Source: Pseudomonadales bacterium (GTDB lineage Bacteria > Pseudomonadota > Gammaproteobacteria > Pseudomonadales > Azotimanducaceae). From it: a stretch of 10,745 nucleotides of DNA. The notes beneath the pieces were generated by a model that worked only from the letters and a program-made list of their open reading frames with translations, was not told the origin of the DNA and made no database searches. Shown here one piece after another: positions 1-6,421 of this stretch. The translations under genes and the position numbers were made by a program. The stretch is taken from contig JAGWBL010000051.1 of the NCBI GenBank assembly GCA_021295935.1, positions 541 through 11,285 on the forward strand, written 5' to 3'. Position 1 is the stretch's first letter. Each line of letters opens with the position of its first letter.

Positions 1-2285
1 GGAACCAAGAGGCTGGTGGTGCCGGACGGAGATTTCAGCGAGATGGTCAAGTCGCTGGGAAAGTCGTGTTCGAGCGACAGCCTGAGCTCCACGGCTTCGA
101 TCTTGCGCGCGTTGTCGATACCTGTCAAGTAGATCGTCGACCTGATGCCCGCTCCGTCGTTGTCTGGAATGGAGAGGTCAAACTCGTTCACATGCCATTC
201 GGTGCGCTCGGTGGATGCCAATGAACCAGCCGGGTGCCTGTCGGCCAAGTCGAGGGCTGAATCGATGTCGACAGCACCGAATCCGTACCAGTTGTGGAAC
301 CAGTAGCCCGCGGCGTTCCTTGTCCACGGAAGGCGAAAGTCGACCACCGATCCATTGATTGCGGCTCGCGCTCCGGGAAGATCGGGATCCACTCGCTTGG
401 CAGAGGCTGCCAGGATGTATCGCACGTCACTCCAAGTTAACTCCGGGTGATGGGCAACCAGGAGAGCGATGGCTCCCGAGACGTGAGGAGCGGCGGCGGA
501 TGTCCCATTGAACGTGCTGACGTAGTCTCCGTGGGGGTTCAGGGCATGGTCGTCGAGACCGCGTGTCCGGCCCAGGAACCTCCTGTAGGCTTCGTAGCCT
601 CGCTCGCGACCCGCCTGATCTGTGGTGAGGATGGCGGGGTACTGCGAACCGTAGTGTCCGGCGGGCGCGCTCACCCAGAGATTCGCGCCCGTGCTGGAGT
701 AGGGCGCACGCTTGCCCAGAGCGGAGAGCGCGCCGACGAGCACAACTTCGGAAAGATTTGAGATCGTGTCGTTGTTGGAGCCACGGCATCCCAAGTGCGT
801 GCGCAGGTCGTGGAGCATCCGCTCGCAGAAATGGAAACGATTGCCTGCCGACTTGACGTAGAAGGCTCCTTTTCCACCCCGCAAATTGTTGACGCCGTGC
901 TCGTAGATCGACTCGTTGCCGTAGAAATGAGCGCTCTGAACGTTGCCGGTCTGCCCCCAGCTCATGTTGAAGATGTCGACGTCCGAAGAGTCGGGAGAGT
1001 CCGTGCTGGAACCCAGCGACTTGGGCTCGGCATTGCCCTGGTCCGACTTCAAGAAGTTGTAGCCGCGGAGCAACGCATGCGGATGCACGCCGCGGACCCC
1101 CAGCCCGTTGTCGGCCACCGCCCCGATGATCCCTGCGACGCTGGTTCCATGGTCGCCCCGGACGTCGGGATTGAACGGGTCGGTGTCGGATGCCCCGGGC
1201 CAGCGGGCGAGGTTCGCTGACGCTTCACCTTCGACGTTGTCAGCCAGATCCGGATGGCACAGTTCGAGTCCCGTGTCAACGATCGCCACTCTGACGTTCG
1301 ATCCAGACGTGCCGGCGTCAAGAGATCCGGACATCCCCACGTCTGCACCGGCAACTCCGCCCTCAGCCGCGAATGCGGGTTGACCGGTGTTGACCAAGGA
1401 CCATTGATGAGCGAACAGAGGATCCTCAGCGTCACTCTCGGTTCGCCCCGCTGACGGGCAAGCGACCTCGACGTTGCCGGAAGCGGCAACACCGAATCCG
1501 GATGTCGCGGTCCTGAACTCCGGGGCGTTGCCTCCGGCAACGCTGGCCACCCGTGCCACAAGCACGTAGGTCCCTGATGGGGAGAGAACAGACAGATCCA
1601 ATTCCTGGCGTATCGTGTGCCCCTGTCTGGGGTCCAGCGCCGGAACAACGGCGTCCGGGAACCGGTGCAGAACGCTCTCGGAGTCTCCGATGGAACGCAC
1701 GCTGGTCTCGGCATGCGTCTCGGGCGCGGGACCGGAGCCCTCGTTCTCGATTTCGATCTCGATCTTGACGGAGGCCTCGTTCGGTACCGTTCTGGCGGAC
1801 ACCCCGAGCATCGGCCCTTCTATCGTGCGAATCAGCTTGGACGATGCGGAAACAGGTCGATCCTCCAGAACAAGTTCGACCGTTCCAGGCTCCTCGACGT
1901 CTTGCCCGTTGAGAGCGTCAAGCGAGAACGTGGCGGTCTCCGGCCCCTCTTCGATCCAGTCAAGGACCGACTGAACGCGAACGCTCGCCATGAGCAGCCC
2001 GGCCTCGATCCGAATCCGACTTCTATCAAGCTCATAGTCGAGCCCGTGAATCGCGGTTCCTGAAATGTCCATGGTCGCAGTCACGTCGACGCTCACGGCG
2101 GATGAGAGCGTGACGGTCAGGGTCGCCACGCTTTCGTCGGGGTCTTCGGAGATCGAAGCCGCCGACAAGGACAATGACGCCTTCAGGTCCGAAGGCAGGC
2201 TGGACAACGAGGACGTGTCGTCACCCCCGCAGGCTGCAAGAAGCAGAAGCGCAGGCGCGAGTGCAGCTGAACTACATCGGGTCAT
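1..2285 (-). CDS. S8 (subtilisin/kexin-type) serine protease lipoprotein with Calx-beta-like and P domains, 3' end outside window
   Basis: I translated this frame by hand: it is open from the ATG at 2285 to the left edge (761 residues). It starts with a lipoprotein signal, MTRCSSAALAPALLLLAAC, with lipobox L16-A-A-C19 and Gly at +2, so outer-membrane anchoring is likely. Residues about 35-125 resemble a Calx-beta domain (GLDYEL, EEGPETA) and about 155-268 a CARDB-like beta domain. The catalytic module opens at Asp288 with DPLFAHQWSLVNTGQ, typical of P-domain subtilases. The triad is Asp337 (VAIVDTG), His379 (GDHGTS) and Ser596 (NGTSAAAPH), with oxyanion Asn482 (SAGN). A P domain begins near residue 690 (DLSIPDNDG) and is cut by the edge. 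All catalytic residues are present, so an active extracytoplasmic protease is expected. No propeptide lies between the signal and the catalytic domain. The start overlaps the upstream gene by 14 bases and has no Shine-Dalgarno, which suggests translational coupling. Substrate unknown. Confidence 0.93.
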   Translation of the reverse strand, partial: MTRCSSAALAPALLLLAACGGDDTSSLSSLPSDLKASLSLSAASISEDPDESVATLTVTLSSAVSVDVTATMDISGTAIHGLDYELDRSRIRIEAGLLMASVRVQSVLDWIEEGPETATFSLDALNGQDVEEPGTVELVLEDRPVSASSKLIRTIEGPMLGVSARTVPNEASVKIEIEIENEGSGPAPETHAETSVRSIGDSESVLHRFPDAVVPALDPRQGHTIRQELDLSVLSPSGTYVLVARVASVAGGNAPEFRTATSGFGVAASGNVEVACPSAGRTESDAEDPLFAHQWSLVNTGQPAFAAEGGVAGADVGMSGSLDAGTSGSNVRVAIVDTGLELCHPDLADNVEGEASANLARWPGASDTDPFNPDVRGDHGTSVAGIIGAVADNGLGVRGVHPHALLRGYNFLKSDQGNAEPKSLGSSTDSPDSSDVDIFNMSWGQTGNVQSAHFYGNESIYEHGVNNLRGGKGAFYVKSAGNRFHFCERMLHDLRTHLGCRGSNNDTISNLSEVVLVGALSALGKRAPYSSTGANLWVSAPAGHYGSQYPAILTTDQAGRERGYEAYRRFLGRTRGLDDHALNPHGDYVSTFNGTSAAAPHVSGAIALLVAHHPELTWSDVRYILAASAKRVDPDLPGARAAINGSVVDFRLPWTRNAAGYWFHNWYGFGAVDIDSALDLADRHPAGSLASTERTEWHVNEFDLSIPDNDGAGIRSTIYLTGIDNARKIEAVELRLSLEHDFPSDLTISLKSPSGTTSLLV

Positions 2286-2844
2286 TGGGAGGTTGCACGA
2301 AGACAACTTCTGCGTGAGTGGCGAGTCCGCTTGCTTCGGCAATGCGGACGGCGGCGAACGGGTCCGCGGAGACTTCAAGCTGAATGGCGGAATAGCCCAG
2401 GGCTGGGTAGGTGTCGCTGCCCACCGCGCCGAGGCGGGCACCCAGCAGCTCTACCGATTTGGGATCCACCGCGTCCACCCGTATCGAAGGATGCAGCTTG
2501 AAGAACTCCACCTGAACCCGGTCGAAGACGATGCGCGCGTGTGGCGAGGACAAGGGCAGGTGCTTCACGCGTTGGCGAGATCGTGCGGTCGCACGCACTT
2601 CCACATGGGTCGAGCCTCGCGTGACATGGATGACGGTGTCTCCAAGAGTCCAGCGGCCGGTCTGAAGCGCCGAGACCGTGGGGAAACCCACGAGCCGGTC
2701 GACCGTATCGCGATGCTGAACGAACTCTGGACTCTCAGCACGCTCCTGGCTTGACAAGGTCGTCCCAACGGCAATGGACGCACAGAGCGCCAGCAGGCAG
2801 ATGCGGCGAGGGCGACCGCCCTTGACTCTAGAAGGCGAGTTCAT
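2272..2844 (-). CDS. Small exported protein resembling a free-standing subtilisin propeptide
   Basis: This encodes 190 residues from the ATG at 2844. An in-frame ATG at 2877 would add 11 residues but has no ribosome site. The 2844 start has AGGAG just upstream, though unusually close. The N-terminus is a probable signal peptide: a basic stretch (RVKGGRPRR) then ICLLALCASIAVG. The body has no family I can name with certainty. Its last 30 or so residues (DPFAAVRIAEASGLATHAEV, ending PPNDPM) look like the end of propeptides of secreted P-domain subtilases, where a 'DPF-x-AA ... SGL ... AEP-x-F' segment leads into 'NDPLF..QW' of the catalytic domain. The protease encoded downstream starts its catalytic module with DPLFAHQW but lacks this segment. 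I infer a trans-acting folding chaperone or inhibitor for that protease. It could instead be an unrelated periplasmic protein. Confidence 0.8.
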   Translation of the reverse strand: MNSPSRVKGGRPRRICLLALCASIAVGTTLSSQERAESPEFVQHRDTVDRLVGFPTVSALQTGRWTLGDTVIHVTRGSTHVEVRATARSRQRVKHLPLSSPHARIVFDRVQVEFFKLHPSIRVDAVDPKSVELLGARLGAVGSDTYPALGYSAIQLEVSADPFAAVRIAEASGLATHAEVVFVQPPNDPM

Positions 2845-2867
2845 GCTCCTGTGGTTTTGGCGAGCCG

Positions 2868-2896
2868 TTGATCCCATTGTGGATTGTGGATATTAA
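2868..2896 (+). promoter_or_regulatory. Candidate promoter for the DUF192 gene
   Basis: TTGATC (2868-2873) and TATTAA (2891-2896) are separated by 17 bases; each matches four of six sigma70 consensus positions. Transcription would start near 2903 and leave a leader of about 140 bases before the DUF192 start. Prediction by eye only. Confidence 0.35.
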
Positions 2897-2897
2897 A
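2892..2897 (-). promoter_or_regulatory. Candidate -10 box for the propeptide-like/S8 protease pair
   Basis: On the minus strand these bases read TTTAAT, five of six matches to TATAAT. No good -35 box is visible at the right distance. It overlaps the -10 box of the divergent candidate promoter, so the two directions may compete for polymerase. The start would lie near 2885, about 40 bases before the chosen ATG. Confidence 0.3.
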
Positions 2898-2971
2898 TGG
2901 AGCAGGTGCAAGTGTCGGGGTTCGGACGGACGGGCACGCAATTGGGTCGACTGCGACGCCCGGATGCCATG

Positions 2972-2996
2972 CAAGCGCTCGCCTCTTAGCGGCTTG
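2972..2996 (+). other. Imperfect hairpin in the DUF192 leader
   Basis: CAAGCGCT (2972-2979) can pair with AGCG-g-CTTG (2988-2996, one bulged G) around an 8-base loop. It sits about 46 bases before the DUF192 start codon. There is no T-run, so it is not an obvious terminator; its role is unknown. Confidence 0.25.
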
Positions 2997-3042
2997 GCGT
3001 GCAAGTCGCGAGAGAATCACGCCGAGACAAAGGAGACACTGC

Positions 3043-3552
3043 ATGGAACGATCCGCCACCGGTCGGAGTCGGTTGCGTCGTTGGCTGTTGCCCGCAATCC
3101 TGGTGTTGCCGGCATCGGTGGACTCCCGAGTCGACCCGGACGGGCGTGGCGCTTCGAGACTGGACTGGGGTGCGTACCAGCAGGTTGAGTTTGTCACCGC
3201 GGATGGCCTGAGCGGCACATTTCGCGTGCGGGTCGCAGATACCAAGGAGAAACGGGCGCTGGGACTGATGTTCAATCCGCGCCTGCCTTTGAACGAGGGC
3301 ATGCTGTTCGTGTTCGACTCCGAGCAACATATCGCAATGTACATGCGAAACACCCTGATCCCGCTCGACATGTGGTTCTTGCGGCGCAACGGGGAAGTGT
3401 CCAAGGTGCACCATTCGGCAACGCAATTGGATCCCCGTCACATCCATTCGGAGTCTCCGGCGATCGGAGTACTGGAAATCAATGCGGGGCTCTCTCGTTT
3501 GCTTGGCGTTACACCTGGCACGGTCGTGCGCCATCCGACTCTCTCGCGTTAG
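3043..3552 (+). CDS. DUF192 family protein, exported
   Basis: This encodes 169 residues. I chose the ATG at 3043 because AAAGGAG (3029-3035) lies seven bases upstream; longer in-frame starts have no such site. The N-terminus, MERSATGRSRLRRWLLPAIL, has a basic stretch followed by a hydrophobic segment, consistent with a signal peptide or membrane anchor, though the cleavage site is unclear. From about residue 45 the sequence follows the DUF192 pattern: KEKRALGLMF, NEGMLFVFD, YMRNTLIPLDMWF and a C-terminal VLEINAG. DUF192 proteins are small, widespread, often exported, and to my knowledge have no established biochemical role, so I give none. The gene is divergent from the protease pair and convergent with cbpA, with 33 bases between the two stop codons. 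Confidence 0.92.
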   Translation: MERSATGRSRLRRWLLPAILVLPASVDSRVDPDGRGASRLDWGAYQQVEFVTADGLSGTFRVRVADTKEKRALGLMFNPRLPLNEGMLFVFDSEQHIAMYMRNTLIPLDMWFLRRNGEVSKVHHSATQLDPRHIHSESPAIGVLEINAGLSRLLGVTPGTVVRHPTLSR

Positions 3553-3573
3553 CCGCTCGCGGGAAAGCCGAGA

Positions 3574-3595
3574 CACCAACGGTTTCTACCGTGTG
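3574..3595. terminator. Hairpin at the convergent ends of DUF192 and cbpA
   Basis: ACGGT (3579-3583) pairs with ACCGT (3588-3592) around loop TTCT, and CAC (3574-3576) can extend the stem with GTG (3593-3595) across a two-base bulge. It overlaps the cbpA stop codon. No T-run follows on either strand, so a role in ending transcription is only suggested by its position. Confidence 0.3.
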
Positions 3596-4449
3596 GGCTT
3601 GAAGTCTGAAATCCGGGCGAGTTCCTGGAACAGCTTGCGCTCCTCGTCCGTAGCTGACTTCGGCACCGCAATGCGGTAGGTCACGTAGAGGTCCCCGCCA
3701 CGCAGACCCTTCCCGCGCAGGCGGGTTCTCGTGCCGTTCTGTGTGCCGGGAGGGACACTGATGCGCACGCTGCCATCAAGTGTCGGGGCGTCGACCTTTG
3801 CGCCCAGCACGGCCTCCCACGGGGTGATGTTGAGGTGGGTGGTCAAGTCGGAACCGGAGAAGTCAAAGCGAGGGTGCTTCCTGACCCCGAGAGTCAGATG
3901 CAGGTCCTGTCCTTCGGTCCCCTGAGAGCGCAAGCGGAACGTTCCTCCGTCCGACAGCCCTTTGGGAACCTTGACCTTGAGACGTTTGCGACCCCCCGCA
4001 GTGCCCGGCGAAGCCAGCGAAAGCTCGATAGGCTCGTCCCTGTGGAGCTGTTCCAGGGACACCTCCAGCTCGGCCCGTTGCGCGGCCGGCGCGCGCTGAG
4101 AACTGCCGAATCCTCTGCCGCCGAACAGAGAATCGAAGAAATCACTGAACTCCGAACCTGACCCGCCGAACCCGCCTTGGAACCGGAAGTTCCGACTCCA
4201 ATCGGATGGTGGCTGGAAGCTCTGACCTGCTTGCCAGTTGGATCCCAATTGGTCATAGAGAGCGCGCTTCTCCTTGTCGTTGAGAACCTCGTAAGCCTCT
4301 CCCACCTCCTTGAACCTGGCTTCGGCGTTCGGACTCTTGTTGTGGTCGGGGTGGTACTTCCGAGCAAGTTTCCGGTAGGCCTTTCGCACCTCTTCGTCCG
4401 AAGCGTTGCGGGCAACTCCAAGTGTGCGATAGTAGTCTTGGTACTCCAT
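3586..4449 (-). CDS. cbpA: CbpA-type DnaJ (J-domain) co-chaperone
   Basis: This encodes 287 residues from the ATG at 4449. The frame is open further upstream, but J-domain proteins start at this point (MEYQDYYRTLGV). The J domain covers about residues 4-70 with HPD at 33-35, the motif that stimulates DnaK ATPase. A Gly/Phe-rich linker follows at about 90-116 (GGFGGSGSEF, LFGGRGFG). No CxxCxGxG zinc repeats are present, so it is a class II protein. Two C-terminal beta domains cover about 125-262 (VKVPKGLSDGGTFRL, SVPPGTQNGT). E. coli CbpA is slightly longer (about 306 residues) and also binds curved DNA; whether this one does cannot be read from the sequence. The loop after LRGKGL is short compared with E. 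coli CbpA. It likely acts in the cytoplasm. No cbpM-like partner gene is adjacent, and no clear Shine-Dalgarno is visible. Confidence 0.93.
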   Translation of the reverse strand: MEYQDYYRTLGVARNASDEEVRKAYRKLARKYHPDHNKSPNAEARFKEVGEAYEVLNDKEKRALYDQLGSNWQAGQSFQPPSDWSRNFRFQGGFGGSGSEFSDFFDSLFGGRGFGSSQRAPAAQRAELEVSLEQLHRDEPIELSLASPGTAGGRKRLKVKVPKGLSDGGTFRLRSQGTEGQDLHLTLGVRKHPRFDFSGSDLTTHLNITPWEAVLGAKVDAPTLDGSVRISVPPGTQNGTRTRLRGKGLRGGDLYVTYRIAVPKSATDEERKLFQELARISDFKPTR

Positions 4450-4656
4450 TCGGTCAGTCTGCTTCGTCCCCGAGCACAGCATAGGCAGAGCGACGACAAT
4501 CGCGTCACTTTCCAATGGAAAAGGTGGGGCCAGTTGCTGATTGCTCAACCTCTCAGCGCTTGCGGTTCGGGGACTGGCTGACCACACGAAGGCACGCTTC
4601 TGCTCCAACGGGGTTCGACGTGCGAATTTCCCAGGCTAACTACAAAGAGCGTCTTG

Positions 4657-4673
4657 GCCACGGCATTCGTGGC
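4657..4673. repeat. Perfect 6-bp inverted repeat upstream of the VOC gene
   Basis: GCCACG (4657-4662) and CGTGGC (4668-4673) flank a five-base spacer, 30 bases before the VOC-family start codon. It could be an mRNA hairpin or a protein-binding site. The rest of the 253-base divergent space (4450-4702) holds no gene or convincing promoter that I can see. Confidence 0.3.
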
Positions 4674-4702
4674 AACCCATTCCACCACTAGCGGAGCTGT
4701 CC

Positions 4703-5140
4703 ATGGGAGTGAGCGTGTACCTGACATACGACGGTTGCACTCGCGAGGCGTTTGAGTTCTACGCGAAGGCCATAGACGCGAAGATCGAATACGTGAGCAC
4801 ATGGGATGAGGCCCCAAACGCGTCCGAGCTGTCGGAAGAGCAGCGCGCAATGGTCATGCACGCGTCTCTGAAGGTGGGCGACACCGGGCTCATGGCGTCT
4901 GACAGAAGCCATACCTGCCCGGGGGAGCCACTGGTTCAAGGGGAGAACTTCTCGCTTTGCCTCGACACCAAGAGCCCAGAGCAAACGGACGAGTGGCTTG
5001 CCCGAGTATCGGAAGGCGGGAAGGTCACAGTTCCTGGTGAAGATTCGTTCTGGGGCGCCTACTTGGCGATGTGCACGGACAAGTTCGGCATCAGCTGGAT
5101 GTTTGTCTGTGATTCCACAGGAGGACAAGAAGGGAACTGA
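4703..5140 (+). CDS. PhnB-like VOC (glyoxalase-fold) family protein
   Basis: This encodes 145 residues. The ATG at 4703 is supported by GGAG (4693-4696) six bases upstream. The protein follows the PhnB/YjdN-like branch of the VOC superfamily: an N-terminal strand with a following helix (YLTYDGCTREAFEFYAKAI), the strand pair HASLKVGDTGLMASD near residues 53-67, FSLCLDT near 82, and a C-terminal WGAYLAMCTDKFGISWMF. Length is normal for a single-chain PhnB-like protein. Family members share the fold of glyoxalase I and ring-cleaving dioxygenases, but the reaction of this branch is generally unknown and the old '3-demethylubiquinone methyltransferase' label is unreliable. No signal peptide, so it is probably cytoplasmic. 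It stands alone, divergent from cbpA and 229 bases before nadA. Confidence 0.9.
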   Translation: MGVSVYLTYDGCTREAFEFYAKAIDAKIEYVSTWDEAPNASELSEEQRAMVMHASLKVGDTGLMASDRSHTCPGEPLVQGENFSLCLDTKSPEQTDEWLARVSEGGKVTVPGEDSFWGAYLAMCTDKFGISWMFVCDSTGGQEGN

Positions 5141-5154
5141 CTCCTTCAGAGGAG
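5141..5154 (+). terminator. Weak hairpin directly after the VOC gene stop
   Basis: CTCCT (5141-5145) and AGGAG (5150-5154) form a perfect five-base stem around TCAG, starting at the base after the stop codon. No T-run follows, so this is at best a weak terminator. The remaining bases up to the nadA promoter show no gene. Confidence 0.2.
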
Positions 5155-5354
5155 CGACGTGTCCTGGTTGGCTTCTCGATCGCGAAGTCGCCGACGTCTG
5201 CACCACGGGCGGGTTGGGTTGTGTCCCGCGCCTGATTCATGGCCAGCGCCTCAGGTGCGAGACGCGGTGCAACGCTTCGAGAAAACCGTGAAATGACCGG
5301 CGGTTGGCATCAGTCGCGGTTTGAATTGACGCCTCCGTGCCCTCTCCCGACGGT

Positions 5355-5363
5355 TGATATACT
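5355..5363 (+). promoter_or_regulatory. Extended -10 promoter of nadA
   Basis: TGATATACT matches the extended -10 form TGnTATAAT, with TATACT at 5358-5363. No -35 box is seen at 17 bases; TTGACG at 5326-5331 lies too far away (26-base gap). Transcription would start at about the A of the nadA ATG (5370), giving a leaderless mRNA. Confidence 0.55.
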
Positions 5364-5369
5364 CGATTC

Positions 5370-6395
5370 ATGTTGCGCGATTTCCGGCTGCAACCAGCCG
5401 ACATCCCGGATTTTCAACCGCAGCACCTTGAAGCATCTGAACGCGATTTCCTGAAATCGGAGATTCGAGCGCTGCTTCGTGAGAGGGACGCGGTTCTCGT
5501 GGCCCACTACTACGTAGATTCGGAGATCCAGGACCTGGCCTTGGACACTGGGGGTTGCGTTGCGGATTCTCTGGAAATGGCGCGCTTTGGTCGCGACAAC
5601 GATGCAGAAACGTTGGTCGTTTCAGGGGTTCGCTTCATGGGGGAAACCGCCAAGATCTTGTCACCCGACAAGCGAGTGCTGATGCCGACTCTGGAAGCCC
5701 AGTGCTCGTTGGATCTGGGTTGCCCACCTGATGCGTTTGCGGACTTCTGCTCGGAGAACGGCGATCGAACGGTTGTGGTGTACGCCAACACCTCCGCCGA
5801 AGTGAAGGCGCTCTCGGACTGGGTGGTCACGTCGAGTGTCGGCACGAAAGTCGTCAGACACCTTGCTAGTCAGGGCAAGAAGGTGCTATGGGCTCCCGAT
5901 CAGCACTTGGGCCACTACATACAGTCAACCACCGGTGCCGACATGTTGCTTTGGCGAGGGGCGTGCGTGGTGCATGAGGAGTTCAAGCACAACGCGCTCC
6001 TGGAAATGAAGCAGGTCTACCCCTACGCCGGTGTGCTTGTGCACCCAGAATCGCCGGCCGCCGTGATCGAGATGGCGGACGCGGTGGGTTCGACCAGCCA
6101 GATCATCAAGAGCGCTGGGGAGCTTCCGCAGGACATGTTCATCGTGGCAACGGATAGAGGGCTGTTTCACATGTTGAGGAAACGCTATCCGGGCAAGCGG
6201 TTTGTCGAAGCGCCCACGGCCGGCGACGGAGCGATGTGCAAGAGCTGCGCTCACTGTCCCTGGATGGCGATGAACGAGCTCGGGGCGTTGCGGGATTCCC
6301 TCCTTTCGATGGGCAACGAGGTTTTCGTCGATCCGGAGATTGGGGAGAGGGCGATGGCGCCCTTGCAGCGCATGCTGGACTTTCCGGTCAACTGA
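5370..6395 (+). CDS. nadA: Quinolinate synthase NadA
   Basis: This encodes 341 residues, close to E. coli NadA (347). NadA condenses iminoaspartate, made by L-aspartate oxidase, with dihydroxyacetone phosphate to give quinolinate in de novo NAD synthesis, using a [4Fe-4S] cluster in the cytoplasm. The three cluster cysteines fit Cys112 (AQCSLDLGC), Cys199 (RGACVVHEEF) and Cys296 in CKSCAHCPW (290-298), nearly the E. coli numbering. Other family blocks are VAHYYVDSEIQ (44-54), VSGVRFMGETAKIL (84-97), YANTSAEVKA (138-147) and WAPDQHLG (174-181). There is no Shine-Dalgarno before the ATG at 5370, and the -10 box sits six bases before it, so translation from a leaderless mRNA is likely. The gene stands alone, convergent with bepA, with 24 bases between the stop codons. 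Neither nadB nor nadC is in the window. Confidence 0.97.
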   Translation: MLRDFRLQPADIPDFQPQHLEASERDFLKSEIRALLRERDAVLVAHYYVDSEIQDLALDTGGCVADSLEMARFGRDNDAETLVVSGVRFMGETAKILSPDKRVLMPTLEAQCSLDLGCPPDAFADFCSENGDRTVVVYANTSAEVKALSDWVVTSSVGTKVVRHLASQGKKVLWAPDQHLGHYIQSTTGADMLLWRGACVVHEEFKHNALLEMKQVYPYAGVLVHPESPAAVIEMADAVGSTSQIIKSAGELPQDMFIVATDRGLFHMLRKRYPGKRFVEAPTAGDGAMCKSCAHCPWMAMNELGALRDSLLSMGNEVFVDPEIGERAMAPLQRMLDFPVN

Positions 6396-6405
6396 CCCCC
6401 ACCAA

Positions 6406-6421
6406 GACCGTGCGGCCGGTC
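6406..6421. terminator. Short hairpin between convergent nadA and bepA
   Basis: GACCG (6406-6410) and CGGTC (6417-6421) pair around a six-base loop in the 24-base space between the stop codons, reaching into the bepA stop. No T-run follows on either strand. It may help to end both transcripts, but the evidence is weak. Confidence 0.25.

Noticed and set aside
1049..1714. 221-codon minus-strand frame within the S8 protease gene
   Set aside because: It is an alternate frame of the same strand; the S8 frame is continuous and carries the full catalytic triad.
2845..2877. Longer start for the propeptide-like protein at the ATG at 2877
   Set aside because: It has no ribosome site and would put 11 polar residues before a normal signal peptide; the 2844 start has AGGAG nearby, although very close.
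2884..3042. N-terminal extension of the DUF192 protein from 2884
   Set aside because: The ATG at 3043 has a strong, well-spaced AAAGGAG and begins a signal-like segment; the extension shows no family similarity.
4450..4608. N-terminal extension of cbpA from 4608
   Set aside because: J-domain proteins begin at MEYQDYY; the extra 53 residues are low in similarity to anything and lie in the divergent intergenic space.
4614..4642. Possible promoter for the VOC gene (TTCGAC, 17 bases, TAACTA)
   Set aside because: Both boxes match the sigma70 consensus poorly, so it was not listed.
5326..5331. TTGACG as -35 box for nadA
   Set aside because: It lies 26 bases from the -10 box, far beyond the usual 16-18.
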